From NCBI GenBank assembly GCA_963576565.1, contig OY755038.1, positions 182,617,652-182,681,651 on the forward strand: a stretch of DNA of 64,000 bases, written 5' to 3'. Position 1 is the first letter of the stretch. Every line of letters begins with the position of its first letter. The position numbers and the translations under genes are program-made. The notes under the pieces are model-generated. The model was not told where the DNA came from. It worked only from the letters and a program-made list of their open reading frames with translations, and searched no databases. Source of the DNA: Aspidapion aeneum (taxonomy: Eukaryota; Arthropoda; Insecta; Coleoptera; Brentidae). Shown here piece after piece: positions 31,316-43,829 of this stretch.

Positions 31316-32984
31316 TATAAAAGACAAGTATGATTTTTGCAAAAACAATTCCCTTATTTCAATGACATTCTCCAAATCAATAATTAGTGTCATTGAATTA
31401 AAAACTAGCTTCTCCTTCTTCTCCTCCTATTAACGCCATTGCAGCCTTTTTTGTTTGCATTGATATTTGCGTCAGATTGTCTTCAACGGCGCCGGCGGCG
31501 CCCTTAAGGTAATAGCACTGTTTTAAGTCAAGAGTTAAGCGCAGCAACGTTTTTTTTTTTTAAAGTAGCTTCATCCGTCGTTTTGGCGCAAGTGTTTTAA
31601 ATGATATTTTTTATGTTACTCATGTATCGTCGTCTTTTTGTATAGTTTAATAGAAAATTTAGTTAATGTTTTATTTTTTTTATCAATGGCCTACTACATA
31701 ATTGCAGCGGAAAAAAAGGTTTGGGGCAAATTTATTACATTATAGTATATTATATGTATTATATATGTATTATATAATATATGAGATTTATCCAAGAGGC
31801 TTCTAAACCAAAGGAAACCAGCAAAGGGTCTGAACTGACGTTCCCAGTTTGTGTTAAATAATATACAATATAAAATCTTTTGTTTTCCACTATATTGAAA
31901 ATTGCGTCAATTTTTTATCCCGATTGAAAATGCTGAGTGAAAATGCTGTTTTGAGATTATTTTTTATAAAAATTACACTTTTAACCACCAAAATGTACTT
32001 TCTAACAATACCCAATACGCGCTATGAAGTCTTTATCACAATTTTGCCCACAGCGATGGGGTAAATATAACATATCGGCACCATAAAAAAAATATAAGAA
32101 ACCGGTAAGACTAACTTAGATAAATATTTTCAGGTTTTTTGTAGTTCAAATAGCAGAACAGCAAACGATAAAAAATAGACTGTTCACCGTCTTACCTTAT
32201 ATTGATTATTATTAATTATCAGGTATATTAACTCTAGAATCAGCTACTATGGGCAACCCTGTTTAATTTGCTTTTTATCCCTGAAATCGTCACTTTTATC
32301 CCGTGGATAAAAAGTGACAGTTATATTCCCAAAATGCGGAATAAAAAGTTCACTTTATATCAAAAAGTTATAAGTATGTCGCAAGGCAAAAACGAAGGTA
32401 TTAAGATCTGATATTTTCAGAGGACTTCCGTGTAATTGGATAATGCCGAGCGAAGTACTTAATATGATCATATTCACGTAGGTTGCGTAACCATTATTGT
32501 TTAGATTTATACGTTTGTTGTAGGAGATAGATTATACCTAGAGCCATCTTGTGATAAACTTAGTAAAAATTATAAAAATGGGTAAATTTTTTTACGTTAC
32601 TATTACGATTTGTTTAATTACTTATTTTCTGTTCATGCAAAAAATCCGGTTTGAACCAATGGGGCTGGCGTCATATAAAGAATATTTATGCGCTCAGTCT
32701 TCTTGACGCTCAGTCGGACACGAGCAAAAATGTTATTTTTTAAAATAACTATTTTATCAGCAGCGATGCCAGAGTTTTCCGGAAGAGTCAATCATATTAT
32801 TATAATTATATTACGCAACGGCACCGTCCTTGCATTTCGGCTTTGAATCTGGAGGGGCACAACTTTTGCTTTTTCAATGTTTTTGCGTGCCATGCCAAAT
32901 TTAGGTCGTTCCAGGCTAAACAGGTCGTATTCATGTATAGTTGAGTGGCCTATGGTATCCCATGTGATAGTTATAGAAGATTTT
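31316..32984. other. AT-rich DNA with one hairpin
   Basis: No gene recognised. There is a (TA)-rich microsatellite at about 31740-31785. A hairpin at 32289-32318 (GTCACTTTTATCC, 3-base loop, GGATAAAAAGTGAC) has one bulged base. Confidence 0.5.
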
Positions 32985-33700
32985 TTTAAACTACCCCAGA
33001 TCGATTGGCAATAGATCACACAATTTTAAGTAGGAGGGCCTATGTGATGTCATAAATTTGGCGGCTTTTTTCATATTTTTTCATAAATTCTGGCTTATAA
33101 CTTTTGCTAAATTAGTTTTACAGGAAAACTGTAGCTACTTTTTTAATGCGCAAGAGAACACCAATTAATAAATAAATTAGCTTAATGTCTTAAAAACTAA
33201 CATATTAATTTTATTTAAATACAAAAAAATAGTAAGTTTTTATTTAAAAAAATAAATTAATTTAAGAAGGAAGTTTCAGACTGGCCAAAATTGATTGGTT
33301 ATGGATCACTCAGTTTTAAGTTTGCCTCAAATTTGAGTAAGAGCGCCTGTGTATCGTCATAAATCCAATCCGATTTGTTCATTTTTTTTTACAAACTTTT
33401 GCTTTTAACTTTTGCTACTTAAACTTTCCAGAAAAATTATATAGGTTATGATTTGTGTGCAATAGAACACCATTTAAACTGTCCTTTAAGCACGGATCAT
33501 TTACAAATGATCCGTGCTTTAAGTGAGCTTTATACCTTAAAATTAAAAAAGATAAAGTAAGAATAAAAAATTATAAAAATTCTATATTGAGCAAGAAAGT
33601 TTCAGACTACTTGCGATCGATTGGTAATGAATCACTTAATGTTAAGTCGCAGTGTTTGCCTTAAATTTGAGTAAGAGAGTCTATAAGACGTCATAAATTT
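32985..33700. repeat. Three diverged tandem units of ~300 bp
   Basis: Units at about 32985, 33270 and 33598 share, in order, a 'GATTGGTTATGGATCAC'-type block, 'AATTTGAGTAAGAG', a '(G/A)CGTCATAAAT' block and, between units, 'CTTTTGCT' and 'AGAACACC(A)ATT'. The spacing (about 290-330 bases) suggests a small satellite. Confidence 0.65.
33488..33519. repeat. Perfect 15-bp stem hairpin
   Basis: AAGCACGGATCATTT and its exact complement AAATGATCCGTGCTT are separated by only 2 bases. It sits in the spacer between the second and third ~300-bp unit and is not present in the other spacer. Confidence 0.85.
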
Positions 33701-35112
33701 TCAGGCCAGGTCCCTTTGCCCCCTCAAGCATCGCGGCTGCTTTTATTCCTGAAGGAATTGTAATACCAACATTTCAGCTGGGAGTGTCACCTTACGTAAT
33801 AATAAGATGTCGATGTGCGGACATTAAACATTATAGCATCAAAATGTTTACCTATTGCATTTACTGTATTGATTTTCACACGGCTTTAACTACATTTTTA
33901 TTCCTTTGATTGCTAAGTATCTCTTATCTAGATTAGGACAATAAACAATAATCATAGAGGCACATTAGGGTTTCGAGTTGCATATTAGTTCATTATTATG
34001 ACTTTAGGATAATAAATTGATAACAGTTGGGTTTTTAACGTATCTTTTTTTGCGTTTTATAGAGTAACTGCCAGTTCCACAAAAAAATTAAAAGACACAA
34101 AAATATGTATTTATACTTTCATAGCAGGCAATCTCTTTGACAGTAGTACTGTCCAATCGAGTGGTCAAGGCTTGAATGTTCTAAGCTACCATTTTTTGCA
34201 ACAATTTGAAAATATTATACGGTAAATCTATTATGATCTCGAAAGGGAATTTTGGCGGCTCTTAAAGGAAGTACTACTAGAAATATTTTTTTATTATATA
34301 AACAATGTAGGAAAATCAAACATATTTGTTTAATTTTCTACTTTAAATTTTATATTTTCAGTTCCTTAGATTTATTATTATTAACTAGGCTTTACCAACC
34401 TTTTTATGTTTGTTGCAAATATATATTTGTTTAACAACTTTTTAAACGTTGATTGAATAAAATTATGCAATCAACCATTTAATTTGTTTAGTATTACTGG
34501 TATGGTTTGGAATATTATATTGATTAAAAGTGCCAATTTTAGGGCAACGAAAGGTTTATATTTAATGTTAAAAAACCAGAAAAAGGTAGACAATAATCTA
34601 AAACCCTGGAAACAGCAATAATATACAGCATTAAAATTAAAAATAAACTCTAAAACTAAATACCAAAATAGTTATGAATGGCAAAAAGTAAATGAAACGA
34701 AGTGAAGCGTACGGAAAACCACTCAAGAACCGCTTTGCAAAAATAGACTGTGCTTTTAAAGGGTCTAGACAAATAAACAAGACACCAGCGTAAGCCAGAG
34801 ATGTGTCGACTTAGAAAACCGTTACAAATAAAAATTGCGCTGGGTGTTTTTTAAAAATTGAAAATAGTTTGTTAATTTTGTTTTAGATTTACAAAATATA
34901 AATTATTTTGATGTTAGTGACTCAAAGGACAGTTTAGGCGAATAAAACTTTTATTAAAATACAGCGATCCTAAATGCCATGGCTAAAAACAAGCCGCTTT
35001 TGTTGCAATAAATTTTACCCTTTCTTAACCTAATGTGTAATTAATGCTTATTTGTGGAAACAAATATTTATATAAAAATACTTGAAAACTAATAAATGGC
35101 GAAAATACCACT
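33701..35112. other. AT-rich DNA, nothing recognised
   Basis: No coding or repeat signature is clear; short open frames such as 34252-34434 have no recognisable motif. Confidence 0.45.
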
Positions 35113-35114
35113 TA

Positions 35115-36963
35115 CCGGTTGGGCCAAAAAAACCGGACAATTTTTATTTTGTTCTAACTATACAATCGATTTTAATGAAACAAACTGTACTTGGTAGAGA
35201 ATTAATCAAAGTTTTGACCAGATATATCTTTTGTCCGCCATCTTAAAATCCAAGATGGCGGACGAAATTAAATTGTACCCTTCAAATATGCTCGTTTATT
35301 CTTGTGTTGCGAACATGTTTTAATAATATTTTTAAATTATTAAAAAGGCTGCATTCTTGCCACGCACAACAGGGTAAGAATCAGCAAAATCTGTTCAGTG
35401 GTTTTAAAAAATATATATTTTTGTTACAACCATTGTTTTGCATATTATACGATTGCCTTGCCAAACATGCATTTATTTCCTTATAAATTCATTACTACTC
35501 AACCTGGTTAGAATTGATCTTTTTTAAAAGATCATGATCAAAGTTTATCGCCATCTTAAAATTTAAGATGGTGGACAGAATCACACTTGATTCTTAAAAA
35601 TGGCGTGTATATTCTTATTTTCCGAAAATGTTTTAGTCTTTTTTTTAATTTATAAAAAAACACTACTTCTCCCTGACACAACAAGGTACAAATTAGTAAA
35701 ATCTCTCAGAAAATCTATTTTTGTTTCAACCATTATTTTACAGATTATACCATAGCATTGCCAATCCTGTCGGCATTTATTTTCTTATAAATTCGTTATT
35801 ACTAAACCGATTTTAGAAAAAATCTATTTTTGTTTTAGCCATTCTTTTACAGATTATACGATAGCATTTTCAATCCTGTCTGCATTAATTTCCTTATAAA
35901 CTCATTATTACTGAACCGAACTTAGTGAAATAAAAAATATCATGTTGAGAATTGATTGCTCTTTAAATATTGTAATCAGAATTTTCCGTCTTCTTAGAAT
36001 TTAAGATGTCGGACAGAATGATGCAATGCAATCGTATGATTTGTAAAACAATGGTTAAAACAAAATCAGATTATGTGAGAACCAACCACTTCACCGATTT
36101 TAGTACTTTGTACCTTGTTAAGCAGGAGAAAAGCAGTGCTTTTCTTTAAATTAAAAAAAGCAAATTTTGATTATAATCTTTAAAGAACAATCAATTCTCA
36201 CCATGATATTTTTTATTTCACTAAGTTGGGTTCAGTAATAATGAGTTTATAAGGAAATTAATGCAGACAGGATTGAAAATGCTATCGTATAATCTGTAAA
36301 AGAATGGCTAAAACAAAAATAGATTTTTTGAGAACTACCACACCGATTTTACTAATTTGTACCTTGTGCGGCGGAAAAGTAGTGCTTTTCTTTAAATTAA
36401 AATTAAAACTAAAACATTTTTAGAAAATAAGAATAAACACGCCATTTTGAAGAATCAAGCATGATTCTACCCACGATCTTAAATTTTAAGATGGCGATAA
36501 ATATTGATCATGATCTTTAAAAAGCAATCAATTTTCACCATGACGTTTTTTATTAAACAAAATCGGTTTAGTAGTAATGAAATTATAAGGAAATAAATTC
36601 AGACATAACTGGCAAAGTAATCGTATAATATTCAAAACAATGGTTGAAACAAAAATATTTTTTGTTAGAACCATGCAATCGATTTTTTTGATATATACCC
36701 TGTTATGCGTGGCGAAAATTCAGCTTTTTACTGATTTAAAAAAATATTTAAAACATGTTTGCAACAAGAATAAACGAGCATATTTAAAGGGTACAATTTA
36801 ATTTCGTCCGCCATCTTGGATTTTGAGATGGCGGACAAAAAATATATTTGGTAAAAACTATGATTAATTCTCTGCCAAGTGCAGTTTGTCCCATTAAAAT
36901 CGATGGTATAGTTCAAAAGTTATAACGAGAAAAAAATTGACCGTTTTTTTTTTGCCCACACGG
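35115..36963. mobile_element. Element P: 1.85-kb TA-flanked hairpin element
   Basis: The ends CCGGTTGGGCCAAAAAAACC and (right, reverse complement) CCGTGTGGGCAAAAAAAAAA match with few differences and are flanked by TA on each side, as in Tc1/mariner-type insertions. The two halves mirror each other along most of their length around a centre near 36035. Five short palindromes of the form CCGCCATCTT-AAAAT-AAGATGGCGG occur at 35235, 35549, 35986, 36471 and 36808, symmetric about the centre. No transposase frame is visible; frames such as 36728-36916 are translations of an arm. Confidence 0.8.
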
Positions 36964-39255
36964 TATATTCAAATCCCGTTTTGTTGGACTTTTGCGTTTT
37001 TTGTGATTTTTCTTAAACGTTCGCCCACTTTTTAAATATTATCTAAAATTTTCTTAAATTCGCATACAAAGCCCGGTATTTTAACGGGCTTTAAAAACTG
37101 CTAAAAAAATGTTACGATACTAATTTAAAACCATGCAAAAAGAATCAACTTATGTTCTTAATTCCTGTTTTAAAAAAAAAGCTGATCCACACTACAAACG
37201 GTAAACAAGTCTGGACACTTTTCCATAGTCAAGAATGCGACACAAAGTCAAAAGATAATAGTTGCCTAAATTATGTAAAAACTCCACGTGTACAGAATGG
37301 ATGAACTATGCCCCAATTTTTAACACAGCAGATATAGCTTAATATTATAAATTTCTGTTTTTGGCCGGATCATAATTTACTTCAATAATAACCTTCCGTC
37401 AATCATCCATATCACGCTTTACCTGAACTCAATGGAGTTTAATTTTTAAACATTAATATTCGGATTCGTTCGGGTTCACAACTCTTTCATGATTAATGAT
37501 GTATATATCTCTTGATGAATCGGACTATGACCTGAACATAACAGGATGTAGGTACACACACATTGTAGTGGTATACAGTGCGGTCAACTAACGAAAATAT
37601 AAACCAAGCTTTACAAAAAAAGAAAATATCCAGGGGCTGGTAAAATCCCTACAAAACTTGTCAAACAAAGAGGGTGTCCTATTACCGATGGCTGTGATAT
37701 TTATCTCTGAAACTACTATCGTTACGAGTTCGGAAAAAATTGTTATAACAAAACGGGTCCTTGCGAATTTTTGATTTTGTAACTTTCCGTTAGGGACAAG
37801 TAATCTCATTTTCTGAACAGAATAAATGCATTTATTACAAAACACTTTAAATGACAGACACAAATGGATCCATATTTAGATATATTCCTAAAAAAATTCT
37901 GTATAATTTAATAATACATGTTTGTGTCATTTCCCAATACACTGAAAATACTCCATCATGCCCAGCCAAATTTATCGTGTATTTGACATTTAATCCATTC
38001 AGAATTGACTTAAATTAACTATTTTCGAATATTTAATTTAAATACATCACATATTTGAACAAAAAATATATATAACTCAATTTATGATATATTTGACCTA
38101 AATGCATCTATGTGGCGCAAACTCGTAAATATTTGCCCCAATCTTTTCGAAGGCTACTCGAATAACATAAATGTTTGTGACAAATTTCCCGATAGTTGAC
38201 TTAAATTTCATAGTAGTTGGTTCAGGCCGGTTCGCCATGTTTTTTTGTTGAACAGGGGCACGCGTCCAGTTTGGTTTGTTTACTGTGTGTGTTCCGCTTA
38301 AATCAAAAATATATAGCACCCATAATAATACACATATTACATACACCTCACTAATAAAGGCATATTCTGGAAAATACTTTACTTGTAAAGACTAGCATAC
38401 AGAAAGACTCCCAGTGCAGAAAGTTATGGTTCTATACGAAACCTGCAGATCGGCACTTATCAAAAGGATAAAATGGCGATGACGCCCATGCTAAAGATCG
38501 CTTGAAAATATGCAGTATGGTGGGGTCATAGAGATGTGAAAAAACCACACACTGAGTTAAGATTTGAAAAAACGTCACTTATCAAATTTTAAGGTATGGA
38601 ATCCTATAAGACCAAAATGTCCTAACTATGAAAATTTATATTTCAAAAACTATACCACATAATAAATAAACTTTAATAAAAAATTTTGAATAATTTTATT
38701 CACATTTATTATATTTTATTAGTTTTAGAAGCCCCTTTCTCTAAAATGACTGCCTTTTTTATTATCTATTATTCTTATCCAAACCAAAACTCACGGTAGA
38801 AGTGCTACATCTTATTTTTTGTTTTGCCTACTTGCCTTTTTTAACAGAAAACCTAGGAGCGCCACTGCTAATTTACCAATCAAAACAAACAGACTAAAAT
38901 TCCCACACTGGTGCTGGCTGGACTGGCTCCGTAGGACACAGTCTACTAAAGTTTTGCCGTATAATCATTTTGACCATCTCGCATCGACATGCCATCGCAT
39001 CGTTTCTTCTTCCTCGGCAATTAAGGTAATGATCTTTATTGCACCCTTCGCTAATATGCAAGATAATGTGAATAATGTATATAGATAGTTTATTCCACAA
39101 CGTTTAAAGCAAGAATGGGTCGGGTTGATTTTGAAAAGCCACAAACCCGATTGCTTTGGAGGGAGAAAGATACATTTTTTGGAATTGGATCAGACAATAA
39201 CAAAAAAATTTAGGAAAATTCTCAAAAAAGAGTCATGGTAGCTCGCAGAAACAAG
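36964..39255. other. AT-rich DNA, nothing recognised
   Basis: 2.3 kb without a convincing gene. AGCGCCACTG at about 38856 may be a worn hAT terminus. Short open frames (37588-37863, 38098-38346, 38819-39088) show no family signature and both-strand overlap, so I do not call them. Confidence 0.45.
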
Positions 39256-40195
39256 TCGTCCCCTATCTCAGGTACAGAATGAATGTCTCAAGGGAGCGAA
39301 AATTAAAAATTTAGCTGTTTTAAAATTGTCGCAGATTTTGTACCTGTGATAAAACAAATGCAAAATTTTTAGATGATGTTGAAGTTATGTTGTAAAATTT
39401 AACAACATTACTTGAAAACTCTGCTTTATTTTGGTTTTTTTATTTAAAAAAAAACATGTAGATACGTCATTTCGTGAGATTTTTTTTACTGCTATGTTGA
39501 ATAAGTCATACTACTTGTTAAGTTAAAATCGTAAAGCCCTCACACAAAAAGGTAAATTTGGTGATGAAATTAAAGACATTGCGTATCTCGTGGCAAATAA
39601 TAACGTCACTGTACCTACTTTATTGCAATTGACCTTTATCCATTTAGTGAGAACTGTGTTTTAATATAAAAGCTCAAGTCAAATTATTCTCACATGAAAA
39701 ATCTAACATTGTCAACCACTAATTCAACAAAAGAATACTATCCGTTAATGCTAGAATACAATGTCTGCTAAATGCTGTATTAAATATTACCATGAGGTAA
39801 TGACAAAAAAACTGCTGAAATTCTGGATTTCTTATAACAGGTGTAGGTCCTGAGCAAAGAGCTACTAAGTCTTCGTACTTATGTTTGGCAATCTTTGAGG
39901 GTTATTGTTTCAGGAAGAAACTAACAAAGTACCTTGACATCTTTTAAGGGTTATACTATCATAATCATTTTGTAAATGTATTTTTTTGTGCAGTTACACT
40001 AGTACATGAAAATAATTTTGCAGTAAGTAGTAGATACGTCCAACACAAACAACTCTTCTGCCTTGCTATCGCAAGAGATATGGTTACGCCACTTTGTGAG
40101 CAAAAAGTCGTACCTATAGGAAACATTTTGGTAGCGTCTCTCAATTTTTTCTTTTTATTTCGGTCAGTTACGTCGGTACGTGAGATAGGGGACGA
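39256..40195. mobile_element. 940-bp TIR element
   Basis: The left end TCGTCCCCTATCTCAGGTAC and the right end GTACGTGAGATAGGGGACGA are inverted repeats with one mismatch in 20. The interior is non-coding as far as I can see. No target duplication is clear, so the exact ends and superfamily are open. Confidence 0.6.
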
Positions 40196-40455
40196 AGACG
40201 AAAAATTATTAATAACATTTAAAAAGGATTCGTAAAATGCGGATATTTATAGCTCAGTTTAGCTCCTTATAAAATTTTCCACGCTCTATATCAACATACA
40301 GCTTCCGACAAGCTTATTAAAAAAATCGACTATCGGCACTTTTCCCTCCTGTTTTCAGGTTTACTTAAGTCCAACTATACAAATAAAATAATTAATTTAA
40401 TTTTTAAGTTGTCACGTCAGTGGGTAAGGAAGTAACCTACTAGCAGGAAGTTAAA

Positions 40456-40573
40456 CGTAATTCCTACTTTTTTTAAACCTACGAACTTACAAAGGTTCTT
40501 AGGAATAGTAAATTATTGCCAAACATCTTGTCCAAATTGTGCTGAACAATATTCTAAACTTAACGAATTTTAA
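40456..40573 (+). pseudogene. Ty3/gypsy RT thumb fossil
   Basis: The plus-strand frame reads 'PTNLQRFLGIVNYCQTSCPN' and then 'CAEQYSKLN' before a stop. The 'LQRFLGIVNY' block is the conserved segment just after the RT catalytic core of gypsy elements. Only about 37 codons remain; the surroundings show no LTR or further pol. Confidence 0.7.
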
Positions 40574-40637
40574 AAGGGAGATCAGTTTTTAAAACCAAAG
40601 CCAAGGAAAAACTAAAATTTTATTTGGTCGTTTAACC

Positions 40638-41156
40638 TAACTAACATTTAAAGTTTTCGCAACGACACCTCCACCAGTAAGACTTTCTTAAAAGTAACTG
40701 CAACGTACTCCCGCCAAGTCTCATTATACCATTTAGCGAGGTGGTAATTCCCTAAGTGGAGAACCAATTTCCAGTTATTACTACTTACCCACGAGTATAA
40801 AGTCACTGTAGTAACAATCACACCACTACGCCGCAACCAAATATCTACTACGTCGTAGAGGGTGCTTTTTTCCATAATGACGTAAAAGTAGAGAAGTAGT
40901 TGCAAATAATATTATCGTTCCTTTTTGGTAGAATTATTATATAAGATCTGTGACTCGGTCGGGACTCGAACCTGAAAGCTTTGCCTATGTACGCCAAAGC
41001 ACTACCACTTGGCCTGCATAGCCAAAGGTTCGGGGTTCGAGTCATGGTCGAGGCACAGAAGACAATTATTTTAAAAATGTTTTGTTTTATAATTTCACCC
41101 TTGGTTTGGAATTGTTGTTTACGGTTTCGAGTAAAAACTTGCATTATTGCACTTTG
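40638..41156. repeat. Repeat R, copy 2 (uninterrupted)
   Basis: From CTAACATTTAAAGTTTTCGC to GCACTTTG, this copy shows both halves of R joined ('CATTTAGCGAGGTGGTAATT' at the point where S interrupts copy 1). It is about 520 bp and non-coding and includes the tRNA-like stretch at 40950-41066. Confidence 0.7.
40950..41066 (-). ncRNA. tRNA-like sequence, head-to-head pair
   Basis: On the minus strand, 74 nt from GGCTATGCAGGCC through 'CAAGTGGTAGTGC' (A-box-like) to 'CAGGTTCGAGTCCCG' (B-box) have tRNA order, with a perfect GCTTTG/CAAAGC stem in the anticodon position, but the acceptor ends do not pair. On the plus strand 'GGGGTTCGAGTCATG' gives a second B-box facing the first; the two outer blocks (40948-40987 and 41024-41066) are inverted copies. 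It is therefore a tRNA-derived repeat or pseudogene, not a functional tRNA. Confidence 0.5.
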
Positions 41157-43829
41157 TCCTATTTTGCATACTATATCATTAAGAAATATTTGTTAGATGT
41201 TAAATGGTGTTCATGTAAAGTTAGATTTCAATCAGGATAAAAAGAAATAAAATTCAGAAGTGGTATATGGTATCTATAGGTCGCATCATTCAATCACGTA
41301 ATGTAAAAAACCACTACCCGTCTCTCATTAACTCATTGGAAGTAACAAGGCTGTCTCGCTTAGTGCGTTACGTAATTTAAGTATAAAAAAAGTACTGCGG
41401 GTACAAGACCGACCGACTCTTTCTATGGTTTCATTCTTTTTATCCTGATTTTAATAATTGTTACTAGAACTAAAAAACGTAAAGGATGAAAAGTTCTAGA
41501 TGGGTTGGAAATCCAAAAAAAACTACTCCTATTTTATAAAAAGATCCACAAAAGTAGGGTTAAGAATCGGCTCGACCAAGATGCGACTGCAAAAAGTCTA
41601 CGATTCCACAGTAGAAACAGTAGTAGTGTCTACATTAAAAGATCGACACTTAAAAAAAAGTCAAAGTAGTTACGGCTTTCGAGTTGTTGCAAAAAATTAC
41701 AATGTAGTTGTCGGATTCCTTTGTTGGCGACTTTAATGAAGCTTAAATTTCTAGTAGTAATTAAGTAACATATAAAAGTCGGGGCGACTACGAAATAACC
41801 ACTAAAAAGAACGTAAAATTAAGGCAACGGCCTAGCGTAGTAGAGAAGACTATGAGAATAGACTATTAAGAAATAATCTTATAAAGTAGTTTACAGGGTC
41901 GTTTTTACGAAAGCTCTACTTTTTCGTGATATGAGAGAGTAGACAGAAATAAAAAGTCACAAATATTGTTGGCATCACTACATTTCTACCATAAGCTAGT
42001 AGCCAAGTCTTTGGCGCATCTAGCTGCTACTATAAATGTTAGTTGGGTAAATATAAAAAACATTTATTTTCTAGCCGTCAAAAATTTATTCCCGAGAGCA
42101 ACATTCCTTGCCCATTCTTAATAACGGTTTCCACTTTCCCTAACGGCACAAATTTCAGGTTTATCCAATGCCATACATTAACTACAGCACAATATTTGTC
42201 AAGAGAAAGGATCCTATTTTTTTAATTCCCAAAATCCCTAACTATTTGGGAGCACATAGTCTTTAATGACACTCCACTAATTACTAGAGTTAAGGTCATT
42301 ATTTGTAGTGTAATATGGAGTATAAAATTATTATACCTATATAGTATTTCTGTATAGCTCATGGAGACTCTTCTCCTAGATGCTACCTAAGGAACCCTGA
42401 AGAATTACATATATGTAAGTCTGGGTGACCTTATCTTTAGTTAAACTTGGTTAGCGCCCAAAGCCTGAAGGCAGTTTTTTAACTTCCGTACATTAAATTT
42501 ATATGTCGATTGACCTTAATATTATACAAGTAATGATAATTTAGATTTACCATGCGATTACGGCTTAGTCGGGTAGCTTAGTAGTTCGTTGCTCATAAAA
42601 TGTATATTATTAAAGTTGTAAACCAAAGTTCTATTGTGGAAATTAAAATATTTTCTTTTTTCCTCGTAAAATTTCAATTTTTGCACTTGTGTAGGAGAAA
42701 ATAAGTTCCTTCTGGAAACCTGCAAAATTATATTTGTAGATAAAGAGTACCCAATTTATAGGATAAAAAACAAGTCCTTTTTCTAATTTAAGGGTTTGAG
42801 GTATTTATATTTATATAAAATACTTCTATGATTTTTTAAAAATAATTTCCTTTTTTCCATGATTTCGTCAACTTTTAATACCGCCAACATGGTATTTTTT
42901 AAACCAATAATAAAATATCACAGGAGTCCAACAACAGCTAACCAAAAATATTATACAGGATTTAAATAAGAAAAGAAACTCTAAAACAGGACTCAGTATA
43001 CGTTATAACGTTTGGTAATTTCAGTCTCTAATATAATAAGGTAAATGAGAGTAAATCATTTATTTATTTAGTAAATCAATGCAAATGAGCAAGTGCAACA
43101 AAATCTATTTCGCCAACAAATTGTTAAATTGTGCTCCAAATATTGAGGTACAGTTTCCAGTTGAAGATATTCAACAGATTGATGACCAGGCTAAGAGCAG
43201 TACGACGCAACACACAAAACACTGCAAGACTAAGCAGCACTAAAGAAATTACAGCTTAGAAACCAAATATCCTAAGAAAAATACTTCAGAGATGGTCCGA
43301 ATGTAACGAAATAGATTTAAGGGTAAAAAAACTGGAAGAAAACACTTAATAAATTGAAGCAAGGTATTTAACGAGACTAAAGCCCACTAGGGATTGTAGT
43401 GCCAAAGAAAACGAAAATAGAGATATGATTACACAAAGAACTAATAAGAAATATTTCATAATTTTATAACTAGAACTAATTTTAAATTTTTTTTAAAAAA
43501 GAGTTGTGTAACTTAATTCAAGCTTCCTGACTAAAATTTTATGAAAATTACTATGTATAACAACCTCTGCTGTGGCGCCTATAACACGATTTCTGATAGC
43601 GTTTGTGTTTCGACTACCTGAAGGCATAAAATTGTTTATAAATTTTGTTTGTCAAGACGCAGAAGAAAATACTTAAAATTATTTTAAAGTTTTGAGAATC
43701 TAGTAAAAAGACGGCTAGTAAATCAACGCTGCAGTGTTGCAGATCTCCCAAAAAAATTAATAATAACTAGTACTCTAGATACCTTTATGCATTTTCCGTG
43801 AAATCAAAATTAGACTCAAGTGGTCAAAG
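41157..43829. other. AT-rich DNA with one weak inverted-repeat element
   Basis: No gene recognised in 2.7 kb. 'AATCAGGATAAAAAGAA' at 41230 and its complement at 41434 bracket about 220 bases and may be a MITE. Frames at 41500-41736 and 42043-42225 have no recognisable features. Confidence 0.4.

Noticed and set aside
32289..32318. Hairpin considered as a terminator or microRNA precursor
   Set aside because: The stem is short (13-14 bp with a bulge), there is no adjoining transcription unit, and nothing else supports a role.
38098..38346. 82-codon minus-strand frame
   Set aside because: No domain, no repeat relationship and no conserved partner; most likely a chance frame.
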